A stretch of DNA of 57,892 bases from a virus, in IMG/VR virus record IMGVR_UViG_3300022821_000022, positions 1 through 57,892 of that record. The stretch is one strand, 5' to 3'. Of the stretch, positions 46,801-54,569 are shown piece after piece. The notes under the pieces were generated by a model, which was not told where the DNA came from, did not search any database, and worked only from the letters and a program-made list of their open reading frames with translations. A program made the position numbers and the translations under genes. Numbering within the stretch: the stretch's first letter is position 1; each line of letters begins with the position of its first letter.

Positions 46801-49800
46801 CATAGGTCGTCACGACCAAGCCAGTGCCGGCGCCTGCTACACCATCCAAGCGACTGACTGGTATTCCCAGGTTTTCAAAAGCCTCAATCCAGGCGTTCAC
46901 AACACCCTGCGTCGGGGCGACAACAAGTATGTTCTCTCGGCCTTGGCGGTACTGGCGTGCGATAATCCCAGCCCCGGTATAGGTCTTTCCGGTGCCGGTG
47001 CCATTTGTAAACATCATCCCGTGGCCGTTCTCGGCTGCGAAACGGCGCTCTGCTTTCAGCACATCGTCGTGTTGTTCTGGGAATAGGAACGGGAGGGACG
47101 CGGCTATATTGTCCGCATCGCCTTCGATAATCTCAACACTGTTCGCTTTTTTCTGGGCTTCCCGCTTGGCTTTTAGGTCAAGGGGTTTTGTAGTAGCCGA
47201 CTTAGCTGGGTCTGTTGTTCCTCGGTCATTGGGCGCTCTCGGCCCGCTAATATCAGGGCCTCGTCCACTGTCTCCAGATTGGGTAGCGCCCCCATGTTCC
47301 CCGGATTGTCCCTGACGTATGCCGCTATTGCTTCCCGTTCCCAGAGAAGGGGCCCCATCATTAGAAGCGACAGCCGTACCGCGGAGTCCGTCGTCCCCGC
47401 TTTGGTTAGCTTGGTCTCCTCGTTCTCCAGCGCCTCGTCCATCTGCTGATCCTGGAGCGGAAACATCCTCTTGCCGAACTCCGTCGCTAGAGGATACTTC
47501 GCTATCTCGTTCCAGATCGGCGTTGCTACTTGGTGCATTTTGGTCTCCTGGTGTCAGTAGGTTGCCTTGTCCAGCCTCGTTTTCTTTGTCCCTCTTGGCA
47601 ACTTTCTCTTTGGTGGTCTCACCAAACATGCCGCCGGGTTCGTCCTGCTCTTTTTTGGTTTTGAGCTTGTCGCCTTTGGAATCTACGAGTTGCTGATTTG
47701 AACCTTTGGCTCCAGGAATAATGCCCTGCGGCCTGGGTCCATCAACAGTGTCTACTGTTTCTGTTTCAGCCGTAGCCGGTTTATCCCCAGCCTCAGTTTC
47801 CTGCTTGTGTGTGCCATTCTGAGCGCCGCCGCTTTCAGTTCCGGGGACGATTCCGGCTTGTTCGCCACGCGCATCCCCGTTCTCTCCTTCTGGCGCATTA
47901 TTTCCATCGGTATCGCTTTCAAACGGGATTTCATCATCTTGCTCCTGTGGGTGGGGATCATAGCCGATATCGCCCTCATGTTCCATATAGTCGCCATCGG
48001 CTTCTATGCTCTCTAAATAGTTGTCGATTAGTTGCTCAAGCTTCTCGTCCGTTAAATCCTTGGAATTTAGCCCATAATCCTCTGCAAGGGCTTCCATTTC
48101 AGCGCGTTTTTGGTCTGGATCTTCCTCGACTTCAGCCACATCCTCTGGGCGCCGACCCTCAACAAGTTTACGGGCGGCGAGGTCAATGGCCTCATATAGA
48201 GCGGGGCTTTCCGACCCTTCTGGGAGGAAGCGGTCGGCTATTAGCTGCTCAATTATGTAGACAATCTGCATCCCGCCGGTCTTCTTGAACGGCTTACCAA
48301 ACGCGGGTTGGAAATTGTTAAGGTGCCCAGCCTCCTCAATCCAGCCGTCCTTGTCATTCATCCCGCCATAGGACGCGATGGCCTGTAGGATCGTTTGTGG
48401 CTCGCGGTCGATTTTTTTACCGCGAACCCTGTTGGCTTTCTTTGGCTTGGTTTTCTCGACTGCGGGCGGGGCCTTGTCCGCTGTATCTTCGGGGCTCTCC
48501 TGCCCAAGGGTTTTAAGGGCCGCCCGAACCTCGTCGGCGGTGTCCATATTGTCTACGTTTCCGCCCGAGTCCTCGATCATATCGCGGGCACCGTTGTACC
48601 AACTCCGCAGGTAGGGCCTTAGCTGTTCAAGCGTAATCCCCATGCTTTCTGCCATTTTCTGCGCTAATGACACAAATTTACGGGTGCCAGACTCAATATG
48701 GAAAACGGCCAATTCCGTACCCATAGCAAGCATTTCCGGGTCGATCCCGCTACCTAGCTGGCTCTTGAACTTGGCGGACAGCTTCTTGCGAAGCTCCTCG
48801 GCTCGCTCGGCCGTCACTAGCTTGTTGTCGGCGCCGTAGTCCGCTTTGTCTTTAACAGGAGGCGTTTCGTTAGACTCAACGGGTTTAGTCGTGGATTCCT
48901 TAGCTGGTAACTCAGGCTTAGGAGTTTTCAGCTTTTCAGGAGGGTTATCAGCTTTGGCGGGTTCCTGCGGTTTTTTAGTTTCAGGCTTTTCGGTAGGGTT
49001 ATCAGCCGACTCCGCTGGCGAATTCTGCAATTCTCCACGGATCTGCTCCTTGGACTTGGCGTTGTCTGGCTCGTTGTAAATCTCGTCAACACGGCGCTCA
49101 ACTACCTGCTCAGGCGTTTCGGTTAGGTCTATCGTTTCCGCAGCGGGCTCTCCCATTACGGGGCCCTTCTGCGTGTTGTCCTTTTTAGTCTCAGCGTTCT
49201 TGCGGCCGAGGTAGTCCCCAGCCGTCAGGACTTCATACTTCTCCTGATTGATCTTGTCCGCTGTGGCGCGTTCGGTAATTTCAAGCACACTATTGAGAGT
49301 GCCCCTTTCAACGACGACCCAGCTATTCTCTCCATGTTTGAGTTCAGGGACGCGGTAATTATCGCCAAGAATTTCCTTAGTCCGTGCTTCCTGGTCGATC
49401 TTGTCTTGAGCAAGGGTCGCGGGGTCAGTCACGCCTGGGACAAGCGCGGCTACGTTCGCCTTCATCCATGCGTCACCCCATGCGGTTATAGCGGGCACGC
49501 CCCCGGCAATTACGTCGGCGGGTGGCTCGGCTGGTAATCCATCTTCAAAGGCCTTTTTGCCCATTGCGGCGTAATCGGTAGGCTCCCCAGCCACCACGGC
49601 TTCACCACCAGAGGAGGGCTGGGCGGCTGGGGCTGTCTGGACCGTAGGCGGCGTTCCAGACAGGTCTTGTTGGGCAGGAGCGAGGGGAGGGTCCGCTTCT
49701 GCCTCTGTCTGTGACACGACCGGCTCTCGCAAACCGAATCCGCCTTCGACCTCGACAACTTCTAATGTTCTACCTCTTAGATCTTTCCGCGATTTAGCTG

Positions 49801-51634
49801 CGACCCATGCCGCAGGCTTGGTTGGGAAAGGAGATCCGTCGTTCTTTAGCGATATCGTCGGGTCCGGGGTGACTAAGGGGGCATCGTCTATCAATGGAGA
49901 AGGATCAGCCGGGGCGATATCGGGTGTGCCCGCAGCAACGTCATTCTGAATAGCCGTGCCCTCGGCAATCAAGTCGCTATCAATAGGGCTGGCTTCATCC
50001 TCCGCGGTGATCGGTGCCTGCTTCTGGGGCCCGCCGGTTAATGCTTTTCTCTCCTTGGCGGCCGCTACGATTTCACCAGCGGCGGCCTCCATGCTGTCTA
50101 CATGGTCGGCATATTGAGGCAAGACAGCCCGCAGCATATCCTCAACAATGTAGGCCGATTTTAGCTCTCGTTCTTCTACTGTGATGCTCTGGCCCTTCTT
50201 GGTCTGGGCAAGGTCGGCCTCTACCTCTAGCCATAAGCCGAAGCGAACATCCTCCATATATTCTGGGTCTTCGATATCAATACTGGCAACGTCAATCCCG
50301 GCTTTCTTCAGTTTAGCCCGTGCGATCGCTTCCGCACCCGATCCCGCTGAGTAAGCTGCGGTCGCAACCTCAAGAGGCGCAGTTCCGAGCTCTGCGATAG
50401 CTTCGGCGTAGACCTCTACCCAGTTCTGCACCTCGCCATAAGCGACCTTTTGCCCCAACGCTTCGCCAGTGCCACCAAGGACAGCCTGGGCCCCTAGTTG
50501 CGCCGGCACGTTGACGGCTTGGCGTCTGAACGGGCTACTCAGGAGCATCGACTTCGGGACCATCAGCTTCGTAGCAATCCCGCCTGATATGGCATCGAAG
50601 ATACCGACAGCCAGGCCTTTCTTTAGGCCCTTCTCCCGAGCGTCAGCCATAATGCTTTCGTCTTGGAAGGCTTTAATAAGGGATTGGCTGTCCGTGATAT
50701 CGACCCCGGCATCAGCCATGGCCTCAAGCATAGTGAAGTTTGAGTCCACCCAGAACGAGCCCGTACCTGTGCCACCAGCAAACCCTAGCATTTGAGCGGT
50801 TGTGCCTGCTGCCTTTAGGCCCAGACCTGCGGCGCCGCCCAAGGCCAAGGATGGTACCATATAGGCCGCGCTTTCAGCGGCAAGCCCCCAAATCAGGGAC
50901 ATAAAGTGTTTAGAGCCAAGCGTTCTGAAAAACGAGCCCGAAGATCCCGCCATAGCGTGCTCGACGGCGGGGTGCGATTTAATGCCTTCCTGCTTGTCTC
51001 TGCGTTGGGCGCTACTCGCGCTTTCCTCGGCAAGTCGTTCAAGCCAGAATTCGCGGCGCTCTTTTAGAAACTCTGGGTCCTGGGCCTTAACGGGGTTTTC
51101 ATTGAGACGGGCTAGAGCTCGGGCGGTAGCTGCTTCATCCCCACTAGCTCTCGCGTCTTGATAGGCCTGGATCTTAACAAGGTTCTGCGCTGCATGGCTG
51201 GCTCTGGTGGCTGCTGCGACAGTGCCAAGCCCATACCCACTTTTAGTCAGTGGATCCGTAACATTCCGCTTAAACCGCGTTCTATCGTCACCCTCTAGGT
51301 TCGCGTCGATCGACGCAGCATCCAGATTGATCTGATCCTTAGACTCCGCAGACAACGTAGGGGCTGTGTCTTGCACCTGTGCCTGCCCGAAGGGAGAGAA
51401 GGGGCTAGGCATATCAGCCTGTGTTAACGGCGCTGGACCCTCAACCGGGGCGGCGACGGGCTCTGGGATAGGCTCGGGGACGGGTTCGGGCTCAGGCTCG
51501 GGTTCCGGCGCGTAGAATTCCGCGGCGGGCTTGCCACCGTTCAGGAAGTCTATGTAAGGGTCAGGCGCACTGTTGCCGAAGTAATCGGCGGCGGGCCTTC
51601 CGCTATTCAGGAAACTCTTAAAGTCTGGCGGCAT
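40487..51634 (-). CDS. Giant polyvalent protein: helicase, DNA methyltransferase, zincin, LPD-like C-terminus
   Basis: This is a 3,715-residue protein. It has an N-terminal FLN-G/S-x-P-A-A-x-F/Y repeat and a P/E-rich tract, then hydrophobic segments near residues 241-275 and 345-365. Long low-complexity linkers run to about 1500. Next is a superfamily-2 helicase: GTGTGKT near 1545, D-E-S-H near 1626, and a motif VI-like EEGRVYREGQV near 2028. An N6-adenine methyltransferase follows (EPSAGHGA near 2166, NPPYGSGG near 2225). A zincin motif HEVIH lies near 2618, and an LPD38-like region with a membrane-like helix near 3368 lies in the C-terminal 400 residues. This resembles packaged polyvalent or DarB-type proteins, which enter the cell with the DNA and protect it. 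It lies in the internal-protein block. Injection is inferred. Confidence 0.85.
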   Translation of the reverse strand: MPPDFKSFLNSGRPAADYFGNSAPDPYIDFLNGGKPAAEFYAPEPEPEPEPVPEPIPEPVAAPVEGPAPLTQADMPSPFSPFGQAQVQDTAPTLSAESKDQINLDAASIDANLEGDDRTRFKRNVTDPLTKSGYGLGTVAAATRASHAAQNLVKIQAYQDARASGDEAATARALARLNENPVKAQDPEFLKERREFWLERLAEESASSAQRRDKQEGIKSHPAVEHAMAGSSGSFFRTLGSKHFMSLIWGLAAESAAYMVPSLALGGAAGLGLKAAGTTAQMLGFAGGTGTGSFWVDSNFTMLEAMADAGVDITDSQSLIKAFQDESIMADAREKGLKKGLAVGIFDAISGGIATKLMVPKSMLLSSPFRRQAVNVPAQLGAQAVLGGTGEALGQKVAYGEVQNWVEVYAEAIAELGTAPLEVATAAYSAGSGAEAIARAKLKKAGIDVASIDIEDPEYMEDVRFGLWLEVEADLAQTKKGQSITVEERELKSAYIVEDMLRAVLPQYADHVDSMEAAAGEIVAAAKERKALTGGPQKQAPITAEDEASPIDSDLIAEGTAIQNDVAAGTPDIAPADPSPLIDDAPLVTPDPTISLKNDGSPFPTKPAAWVAAKSRKDLRGRTLEVVEVEGGFGLREPVVSQTEAEADPPLAPAQQDLSGTPPTVQTAPAAQPSSGGEAVVAGEPTDYAAMGKKAFEDGLPAEPPADVIAGGVPAITAWGDAWMKANVAALVPGVTDPATLAQDKIDQEARTKEILGDNYRVPELKHGENSWVVVERGTLNSVLEITERATADKINQEKYEVLTAGDYLGRKNAETKKDNTQKGPVMGEPAAETIDLTETPEQVVERRVDEIYNEPDNAKSKEQIRGELQNSPAESADNPTEKPETKKPQEPAKADNPPEKLKTPKPELPAKESTTKPVESNETPPVKDKADYGADNKLVTAERAEELRKKLSAKFKSQLGSGIDPEMLAMGTELAVFHIESGTRKFVSLAQKMAESMGITLEQLRPYLRSWYNGARDMIEDSGGNVDNMDTADEVRAALKTLGQESPEDTADKAPPAVEKTKPKKANRVRGKKIDREPQTILQAIASYGGMNDKDGWIEEAGHLNNFQPAFGKPFKKTGGMQIVYIIEQLIADRFLPEGSESPALYEAIDLAARKLVEGRRPEDVAEVEEDPDQKRAEMEALAEDYGLNSKDLTDEKLEQLIDNYLESIEADGDYMEHEGDIGYDPHPQEQDDEIPFESDTDGNNAPEGENGDARGEQAGIVPGTESGGAQNGTHKQETEAGDKPATAETETVDTVDGPRPQGIIPGAKGSNQQLVDSKGDKLKTKKEQDEPGGMFGETTKEKVAKRDKENEAGQGNLLTPGDQNAPSSNADLERDSEVSSSDGVRQEDVSAPGSADGRGAGERGDQANQSGDDGLRGTAVASNDGAPSLGTGSNSGIRQGQSGEHGGATQSGDSGRGPDISGPRAPNDRGTTDPAKSATTKPLDLKAKREAQKKANSVEIIEGDADNIAASLPFLFPEQHDDVLKAERRFAAENGHGMMFTNGTGTGKTYTGAGIIARQYRQGRENILVVAPTQGVVNAWIEAFENLGIPVSRLDGVAGAGTGLVVTTYANLGQNQTLADREWDFVAADESHKLMSSQDGKVTEPLKNLRAITNHPQGLRTKAYTQEAALVDALKTLQEAKAPQATVDAAWAELDAAIQKRIEEYKLQPRAKALFLSATPFAYVKTVDYANGYLFEYNQGFDDSNQGGYNQPDAQDAFYMRHFGYRMRTGKLTRPDGGVNLDVMERGFHEWLVTDQKSLSGRRLDIEPDYDRKFILIEDGLGNRIDEAMKFLNEADDGKFRVLGEMVQKKFDYISRQQLLEAIKAQHSVQYIKDSIEAGRKVVVFHDFNVGGGFNPFALDGAFASDSTVTVGHGDTAQEFNLQSLYDEFLERNPYVNELKFADMLSPIETMQREFPNALLYNGRVSKGERARAMNLFNTDSNGYDLIVIQSAAGEAGISLHDTTGIHRRTLVNLGMPSRPVTAIQEEGRVYREGQVTDAAFRYFNTGTTWERYTFADKIAERSSTAENLALGDNARALKQSFIEAFLDSDTYPVSEEDGKGGKEADRQESNSFTPWERAKTYYYAQQKKSGRRDQREGIDYFATPEPVGFKMVEFADIKVGEKVLEPSAGHGAIARFLPETSIRTIVEPSMDLSSRAAMATPGAKVVSSRFEDLNIINKYDAIIMNPPYGSGGATAVAHVEKAVKHLKNGGRIVALIPTGPAADKKFAAFYEAVEDVYIVADVAMPSVTFKRAGTSVMTKIIVLEKQADEDVAEQLQQRSRDYTNAETVEELFDRMEDTDLGTRLEPLTKDIDVEPNEDGTITAGGNEYKITVDEAGNSLLKPKKFLGSGEFRRVAQLAEKNGGFYDSGSKSYVLPNDEAMGEWLAGIESGETVKVDIKGVEGVDFTTAETNHAKKNIPLFVASLNSRVEREEYTRLNQIAKQNNGYYSKFSRNGAIPGFQFETEADREAFLAVASKGGDEATPQFSRRHSDPSDNVGKGGVTVTGEFSDAATTDLLNDLVAALKKIDPRGHIALRLKKTISAVIDGEVEFMDGQYLRGLIEVALDAKKDKGWVLNHEVIHALRKLGVIRESEWTALSKAVLRNKARMDDVRERSTGQNLSEEKLIEEAIADLFADFQAGNVDKKGFERTAWDRVVEFFNALGDLLIGKGFNTIDSIFNRIASGEVGMRNTDAELAADAAMDGDSFMRRGTPTQNRAINKITDVTDHRPLMERIMDTGANLWEDAKNEWVWATADNALGQRQMGLALNPEAADRELASYVAASLASHNAGQMEAMIRWGAPYWDSEYGVMRQDDTGGLYTILEPIFSGNLEGLFNGYAYARRVRAQKLIREGREHNLTEADVEDLLSLGEENPELVEVFDKLQVYMKKVLDMAEDMGLINDKQRNGDPEKGTVGWENMDYVPFYRHIEEGSGVTGPRRTRGLTGQSAGIKRLTGGKKLWGVIEDSTGSVMGRFEKKSEANALRKKLGKTTHEVEAMGQPIPSIVENIAKNITHLVDASMKNVAAVLAIDEGLELGIIEKVGMARIRALVPTSAAVSTLKKQGLAIDGDLEKVSSITAMAAIADPVKLGNNIVSIRRDGKVEYYEVHNRIVYKSIGQLYRQEMSGYILTPLIYTKTFFTRAITAFPAFMARNFGRDSGSSWLISEERSNNFYKEMWASMKALTISMDDPQVRELMAAGGDVGFYQNAPKDILKQLRQMERDNKLVHLLNPLELFMRTFRAWEHHVGRRGELANRNVTFKRVKDATKGDIRQGAFAAGDLMDFYKRGGSDLAVLLTSISPFLNARIQGLYKLARVGGRAAVKEGLMKKLMIKGGMMVGFTVAMALINMGDEGWDEDEELPAASGYNDLPEYVKDASWVINYWRILGRRNAMKVGLPQFGYIPKPFEIGAIFGTIPERMLQSIVGNDRSSASKQAMINLIMNTFAINPASNPWLLTPIELFANKDSFRDTPIESMSMENLPPEMRYNDRTSYLAKEAGKATGLSPAKIEHVVKGFTATLGDYILAASDAISDTIIGGAPPKASKRLDERNIIKSFVGQAPMRSTKWTDRFFELKKEISQQYSGLQKIKDDEGAVEYRRQSLLPENKGVGADMRKMNRVAKKLKKIRDEQTKINRSLTMTPDEKRSELDVLLSERNLLVKQETQRMEAKADKRDSLR

Positions 51635-51636
51635 TT

Positions 51637-52533
51637 CTACTGATTACCAGTAGCGAGATTGAGCCGCCTTAGGGCTTCCTCTTGAGTGATTGTACCAGCC
51701 TCATATTCCTGTCTAATTCTGTCCATGGCCTGCTGCTGTTCCGGTGTAGGCGGTGCTGCGCTTGGTGGTGGCGCTGGGGTCCCACCTAATCCATTGGCGG
51801 GCGCGTCCATGATTGTCGGCTGTGCAGACTGGTTGCCCAATCCGATGGCGGCGTTAGGATTCGTAGCCGTGACCGCGCCAATGCCCTGCCCATGATCCGG
51901 CGCTTCGTCCGGAACATCTAGCCCGTGCTGCTCTGCGTACACTTTTGCCACATCGGGCATAGCGACCATAAGACCCTTGTAGACAAGGAGTAGCTTATCC
52001 GGGATTTCTTCTGGCCCTATCGAAACGCCATCTTCTGTGCCGAGCCCGGTTATATAGAGCTGCTCGAAGTCCTTTACGGCCGCCGCAACCTTGGCATCGT
52101 AGTTAACGCCCGCTGTTCTTAGGGCGACCTGTAGTTGCGCGGCGCGGTTTGCGGTCTGGTCCGCCCGGTACTCCTCCATCGAGTCCTGCTGCCTGTCTCT
52201 GAATGCGTCGTTTGATTCGTCCTGAAGGCGATTGCGGTCGGTTCTGGCCTTAAGGTCCCTCTCAGCCAAAGCATTCGTTTCTCCTTGCGAGAGCAGGGTG
52301 GCCTTCGCCTTGATTTCCGCGGCTGTGGCGTTTGTGCCAGCAAGAGCCGCTGCCGCATCCGTGGAGGCCTTCGTTTGGCGGGTGTCGGAGTCCAGCGATC
52401 GCTTATCAGCGCGAGCCTCGCTCTCGTCAGATATCATCCTCTGCCAATTCATCTTGGCCTGCTCGATAACGCCCTGGCCGTAGCCTTGAGCGGCGCCGGC
52501 TGCCATCAATCCTAATGCGCGTCCGATTCCCAT
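51637..52533 (-). CDS. Internal virion protein candidate
   Basis: This is a 298-residue protein. A short Gly/Ala N-terminus (MGIGRALGLMAAGAAQGYGQ) is followed by about 120 residues of coiled coil (ARADKRSLDSDTRQTKAS, then ERDLKARTDRNRLQDESNDAF). The C-terminal half is Pro/Gly-rich, ending in a helix 'QQAMDRIRQEYEAGTITQEE'. It abuts the giant gene and the other internal proteins, all transcribed together. The layout matches ejection or core proteins of podoviruses. No enzymatic motif. Confidence 0.65.
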   Translation of the reverse strand: MGIGRALGLMAAGAAQGYGQGVIEQAKMNWQRMISDESEARADKRSLDSDTRQTKASTDAAAALAGTNATAAEIKAKATLLSQGETNALAERDLKARTDRNRLQDESNDAFRDRQQDSMEEYRADQTANRAAQLQVALRTAGVNYDAKVAAAVKDFEQLYITGLGTEDGVSIGPEEIPDKLLLVYKGLMVAMPDVAKVYAEQHGLDVPDEAPDHGQGIGAVTATNPNAAIGLGNQSAQPTIMDAPANGLGGTPAPPPSAAPPTPEQQQAMDRIRQEYEAGTITQEEALRRLNLATGNQ

Positions 52534-53196
52534 TTATGCCCCCTGCGGCGGTGGTGGAGGCGGCGGGGCCTGTTGACCCTGCTGCGGCGCTTCCTGCCCT
52601 GCCATCTTATCCATACCCGGCAACGCCCCTTCTAGCACGGCTGGCGGCGCATCGTTTAGGGCCTGTAGGTCGGCTTTCGCGGCTTCCGGGTCCATTGTCT
52701 CTTTGTTCATCTGCTTGTAGTGATCGACAGCCTTTAGGAACCCAGTTTCGAGCTCCTCATCGGTGAATGTGTGGATACCCTTACTCTCGGCAAGCTCGGC
52801 AAGGTGCTCTGTGATTTCCTGTCCGCCATGAAGCATGGTTTCTCCGGTTATTTTCATCCCGGATTTGCTCGCTGATTTCTCAACGGCATCGACAACGTAG
52901 ACAGCGGCGGTCGCAAGGGCCTCTACAGGATCACTCCCGGCACTAAGCATAGAGACAACGCTTTCCCCGGCTTTCTCATTCCCTTCGGCGGCAATCAGGT
53001 TAAGGGCGTTCCCTACGAATTGGTCATACTGATCCTGTTCCTCTGGCGACACATTGGCCTCGGGATCACCCTCCTCGTCCAAAGGAAGGTTAGACGGGTA
53101 CTGGTCCGTCGGCGCATTCGCGTTGACAGCCCCGCGCTGTGGCGGCGGGGCTGGCTGTTGCCCGAGTCCGGGCGCGGGTGGTTGAGGAGGTAGCAT
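52534..53196 (-). CDS. Internal virion protein candidate, Pro-rich ends
   Basis: This is a 220-residue protein. The first 50 residues are Pro/Gln/Gly-rich (QPPAPGLGQQPAPPPQ). A helical, acidic middle contains 'QYDQFVGNALNLIAAEGNEKAGESVVSML', 'AVYVVDAVEKSASKSG' and 'HLAELAESKGIHTF'. The C-terminus is again Pro/Gln-rich (EAPQQGQQAPPPPPP). It lies one nucleotide from the previous gene. I recognise such proteins next to core-protein and giant genes in N4-capsid phages. Exact role unknown. Confidence 0.65.
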   Translation of the reverse strand: MLPPQPPAPGLGQQPAPPPQRGAVNANAPTDQYPSNLPLDEEGDPEANVSPEEQDQYDQFVGNALNLIAAEGNEKAGESVVSMLSAGSDPVEALATAAVYVVDAVEKSASKSGMKITGETMLHGGQEITEHLAELAESKGIHTFTDEELETGFLKAVDHYKQMNKETMDPEAAKADLQALNDAPPAVLEGALPGMDKMAGQEAPQQGQQAPPPPPPPQGA

Positions 53197-53205
53197 TGCA
53201 GTCTC

Positions 53206-54075
53206 CTAAGCGAGTCTAGTCTGTTTTGGGATCTTAATAACTTGCCCGGTATCTGGGTCCGTAATGTAGGTCCCTTCTTCATTGTTTCCGTTGCTAAGGC
53301 GCTCAGTCGGGGTTGCCATAGCAACGCTGTTCGATTGCTCTCGGGCCTGTTGTTGGGCCACATCGCTTGTCGTGCCGACACCGGCAGGGGTGCGGTTCCC
53401 CATAAGCCCAGTCGCGCCCGCGAAATTATAATTATCCCCGCGAGCCTCAAGTTGCTTGGTTCCATCGTCGCCAGAGAGAGCGTTGGCTGCCCCACCAGCG
53501 AAGCCAGAAATCAACATGGCCTGCGGAATCGTAAGGCCGCCTGCTGTAGCCCCGCCGCCTGCTGTTGTTATTGGCACCCCAGTCGCGGCGAAACCTTCTC
53601 CTAAACTCACAGCGTTTATGGGTGCCGTGTTAGCAACACCAGAGGCGAGACCGGGGCCAGCCAAGGAGGCGGGGGCGGTAGTGCCAAGGCCAGGAGCAGC
53701 AGCGGCGAGTCCTGGGAGTTCTATGCCTGCAAGGACAGCACCGCCACCAACCGCGGCGCCAGCCAATGCGCCATAGCCCATATATTTCGTAATTTTCTTG
53801 CCGGTCGCAGCGGCGTAAACGCCACCAGCGGCAGCGCCATATCCTGCATACGTGATCGCGCCGATGAGGAAGGGACTGTTTATCCCAACGGTGGCAAGGG
53901 CGCCGGTTACACCGCTCGCCAAACCGCCCCCCAAAACGGTGCCAGCCAGTGCCGGGATCGCGGCTCCTACGGTTAAGACGACGGCGGCGACCGCTAGAAC
54001 GATCGGGACGACGACCTTGGCGACCTTAATGACTTTCTTAAAGACCTTGCCAACGGCCTTGATTACGCCACTCAT
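53206..54075 (-). CDS. Membrane-active internal virion protein candidate
   Basis: This is a 289-residue protein. A basic N-terminal helix (MSGVIKAVGKVFKKVIKVAK) is followed by a long hydrophobic Ala/Gly/Val stretch (IVLAVAAVVLTVGAAIPALAG). There is another hydrophobic region around 75-125 ('ITYAGYGAAAGGVYAAATG' and similar), then a Gly/Ala-rich part and a polar C-terminus. Amphipathic plus hydrophobic architecture is common in ejection proteins that line or make the DNA channel. The C-terminal 'PTERLSNGNNEEGTYITDPDTGQVIKI' is typical of this group of virion proteins. Role by analogy. Confidence 0.7.
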   Translation of the reverse strand: MSGVIKAVGKVFKKVIKVAKVVVPIVLAVAAVVLTVGAAIPALAGTVLGGGLASGVTGALATVGINSPFLIGAITYAGYGAAAGGVYAAATGKKITKYMGYGALAGAAVGGGAVLAGIELPGLAAAAPGLGTTAPASLAGPGLASGVANTAPINAVSLGEGFAATGVPITTAGGGATAGGLTIPQAMLISGFAGGAANALSGDDGTKQLEARGDNYNFAGATGLMGNRTPAGVGTTSDVAQQQAREQSNSVAMATPTERLSNGNNEEGTYITDPDTGQVIKIPKQTRLA

Positions 54076-54569
54076 GCGGCTTCCTTTCTTTCTCTCACAA
54101 TCTCACGCTCAAAGATTAACCCGCTACGGCGGAAACCATGGCGCTCGTAGACCTTCGCAATACGTTCCGGGTCCTCAAGCATATCGGTTGCCCCTGGGCG
54201 GATAACGGCAATGCGCGGTGTGCGCTCTGCCCACTCATAAAAGCTATTCAGGAGCTTGAGGTATGCCTTCGCTGGCGCATCCGGCGTCACGTAGAATTGA
54301 GCATCGACCGCCTCGAACCTCTCTCCAACAAGGCCAATCCTTTGCTGCATCCCAATATGGTAGCCCTGGATCTGCCCGTCCTGCTCGACCACGTTTACCC
54401 AGGTCCCGGCAGGAGAACGGTTCTCATTATTGAAAACAATCTCACGCAGCAAGCCCTTGGCGTAGGTGTGGTCCACCCCGCATAGGTCCCGATAACGCGA
54501 CTTCGCCCCGGCTTCGACCATAAGATCAGCCATCCGGCGAGTGTCGGTCATGGTGGCGAGGCGGATCAT
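54072..54569 (-). CDS. GNAT-type acetyltransferase
   Basis: This is a 165-residue protein with the GNAT fold pattern. An N-terminal 'IRLATMTDTRRMADLMVEAG' (strand and helix) is followed by 'GTWVNVVEQDGQIQGYHIGMQQR' (strands 2-4) and 'YVTPDAPAKAYLKLLNSFYEWAER' (helix). The last part 'RIAKVYERHGFRRSGLIFEREI' is the family-typical Y-x-x-x-G-F strand. It probably acetylates a protein or small molecule using acetyl-CoA. Such genes are often found inside the internal-protein block of podoviruses, so it may modify a virion or host protein. It overlaps both neighbours by 4 nt. Confidence 0.75.
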   Translation of the reverse strand: MIRLATMTDTRRMADLMVEAGAKSRYRDLCGVDHTYAKGLLREIVFNNENRSPAGTWVNVVEQDGQIQGYHIGMQQRIGLVGERFEAVDAQFYVTPDAPAKAYLKLLNSFYEWAERTPRIAVIRPGATDMLEDPERIAKVYERHGFRRSGLIFEREIVRERKEAA

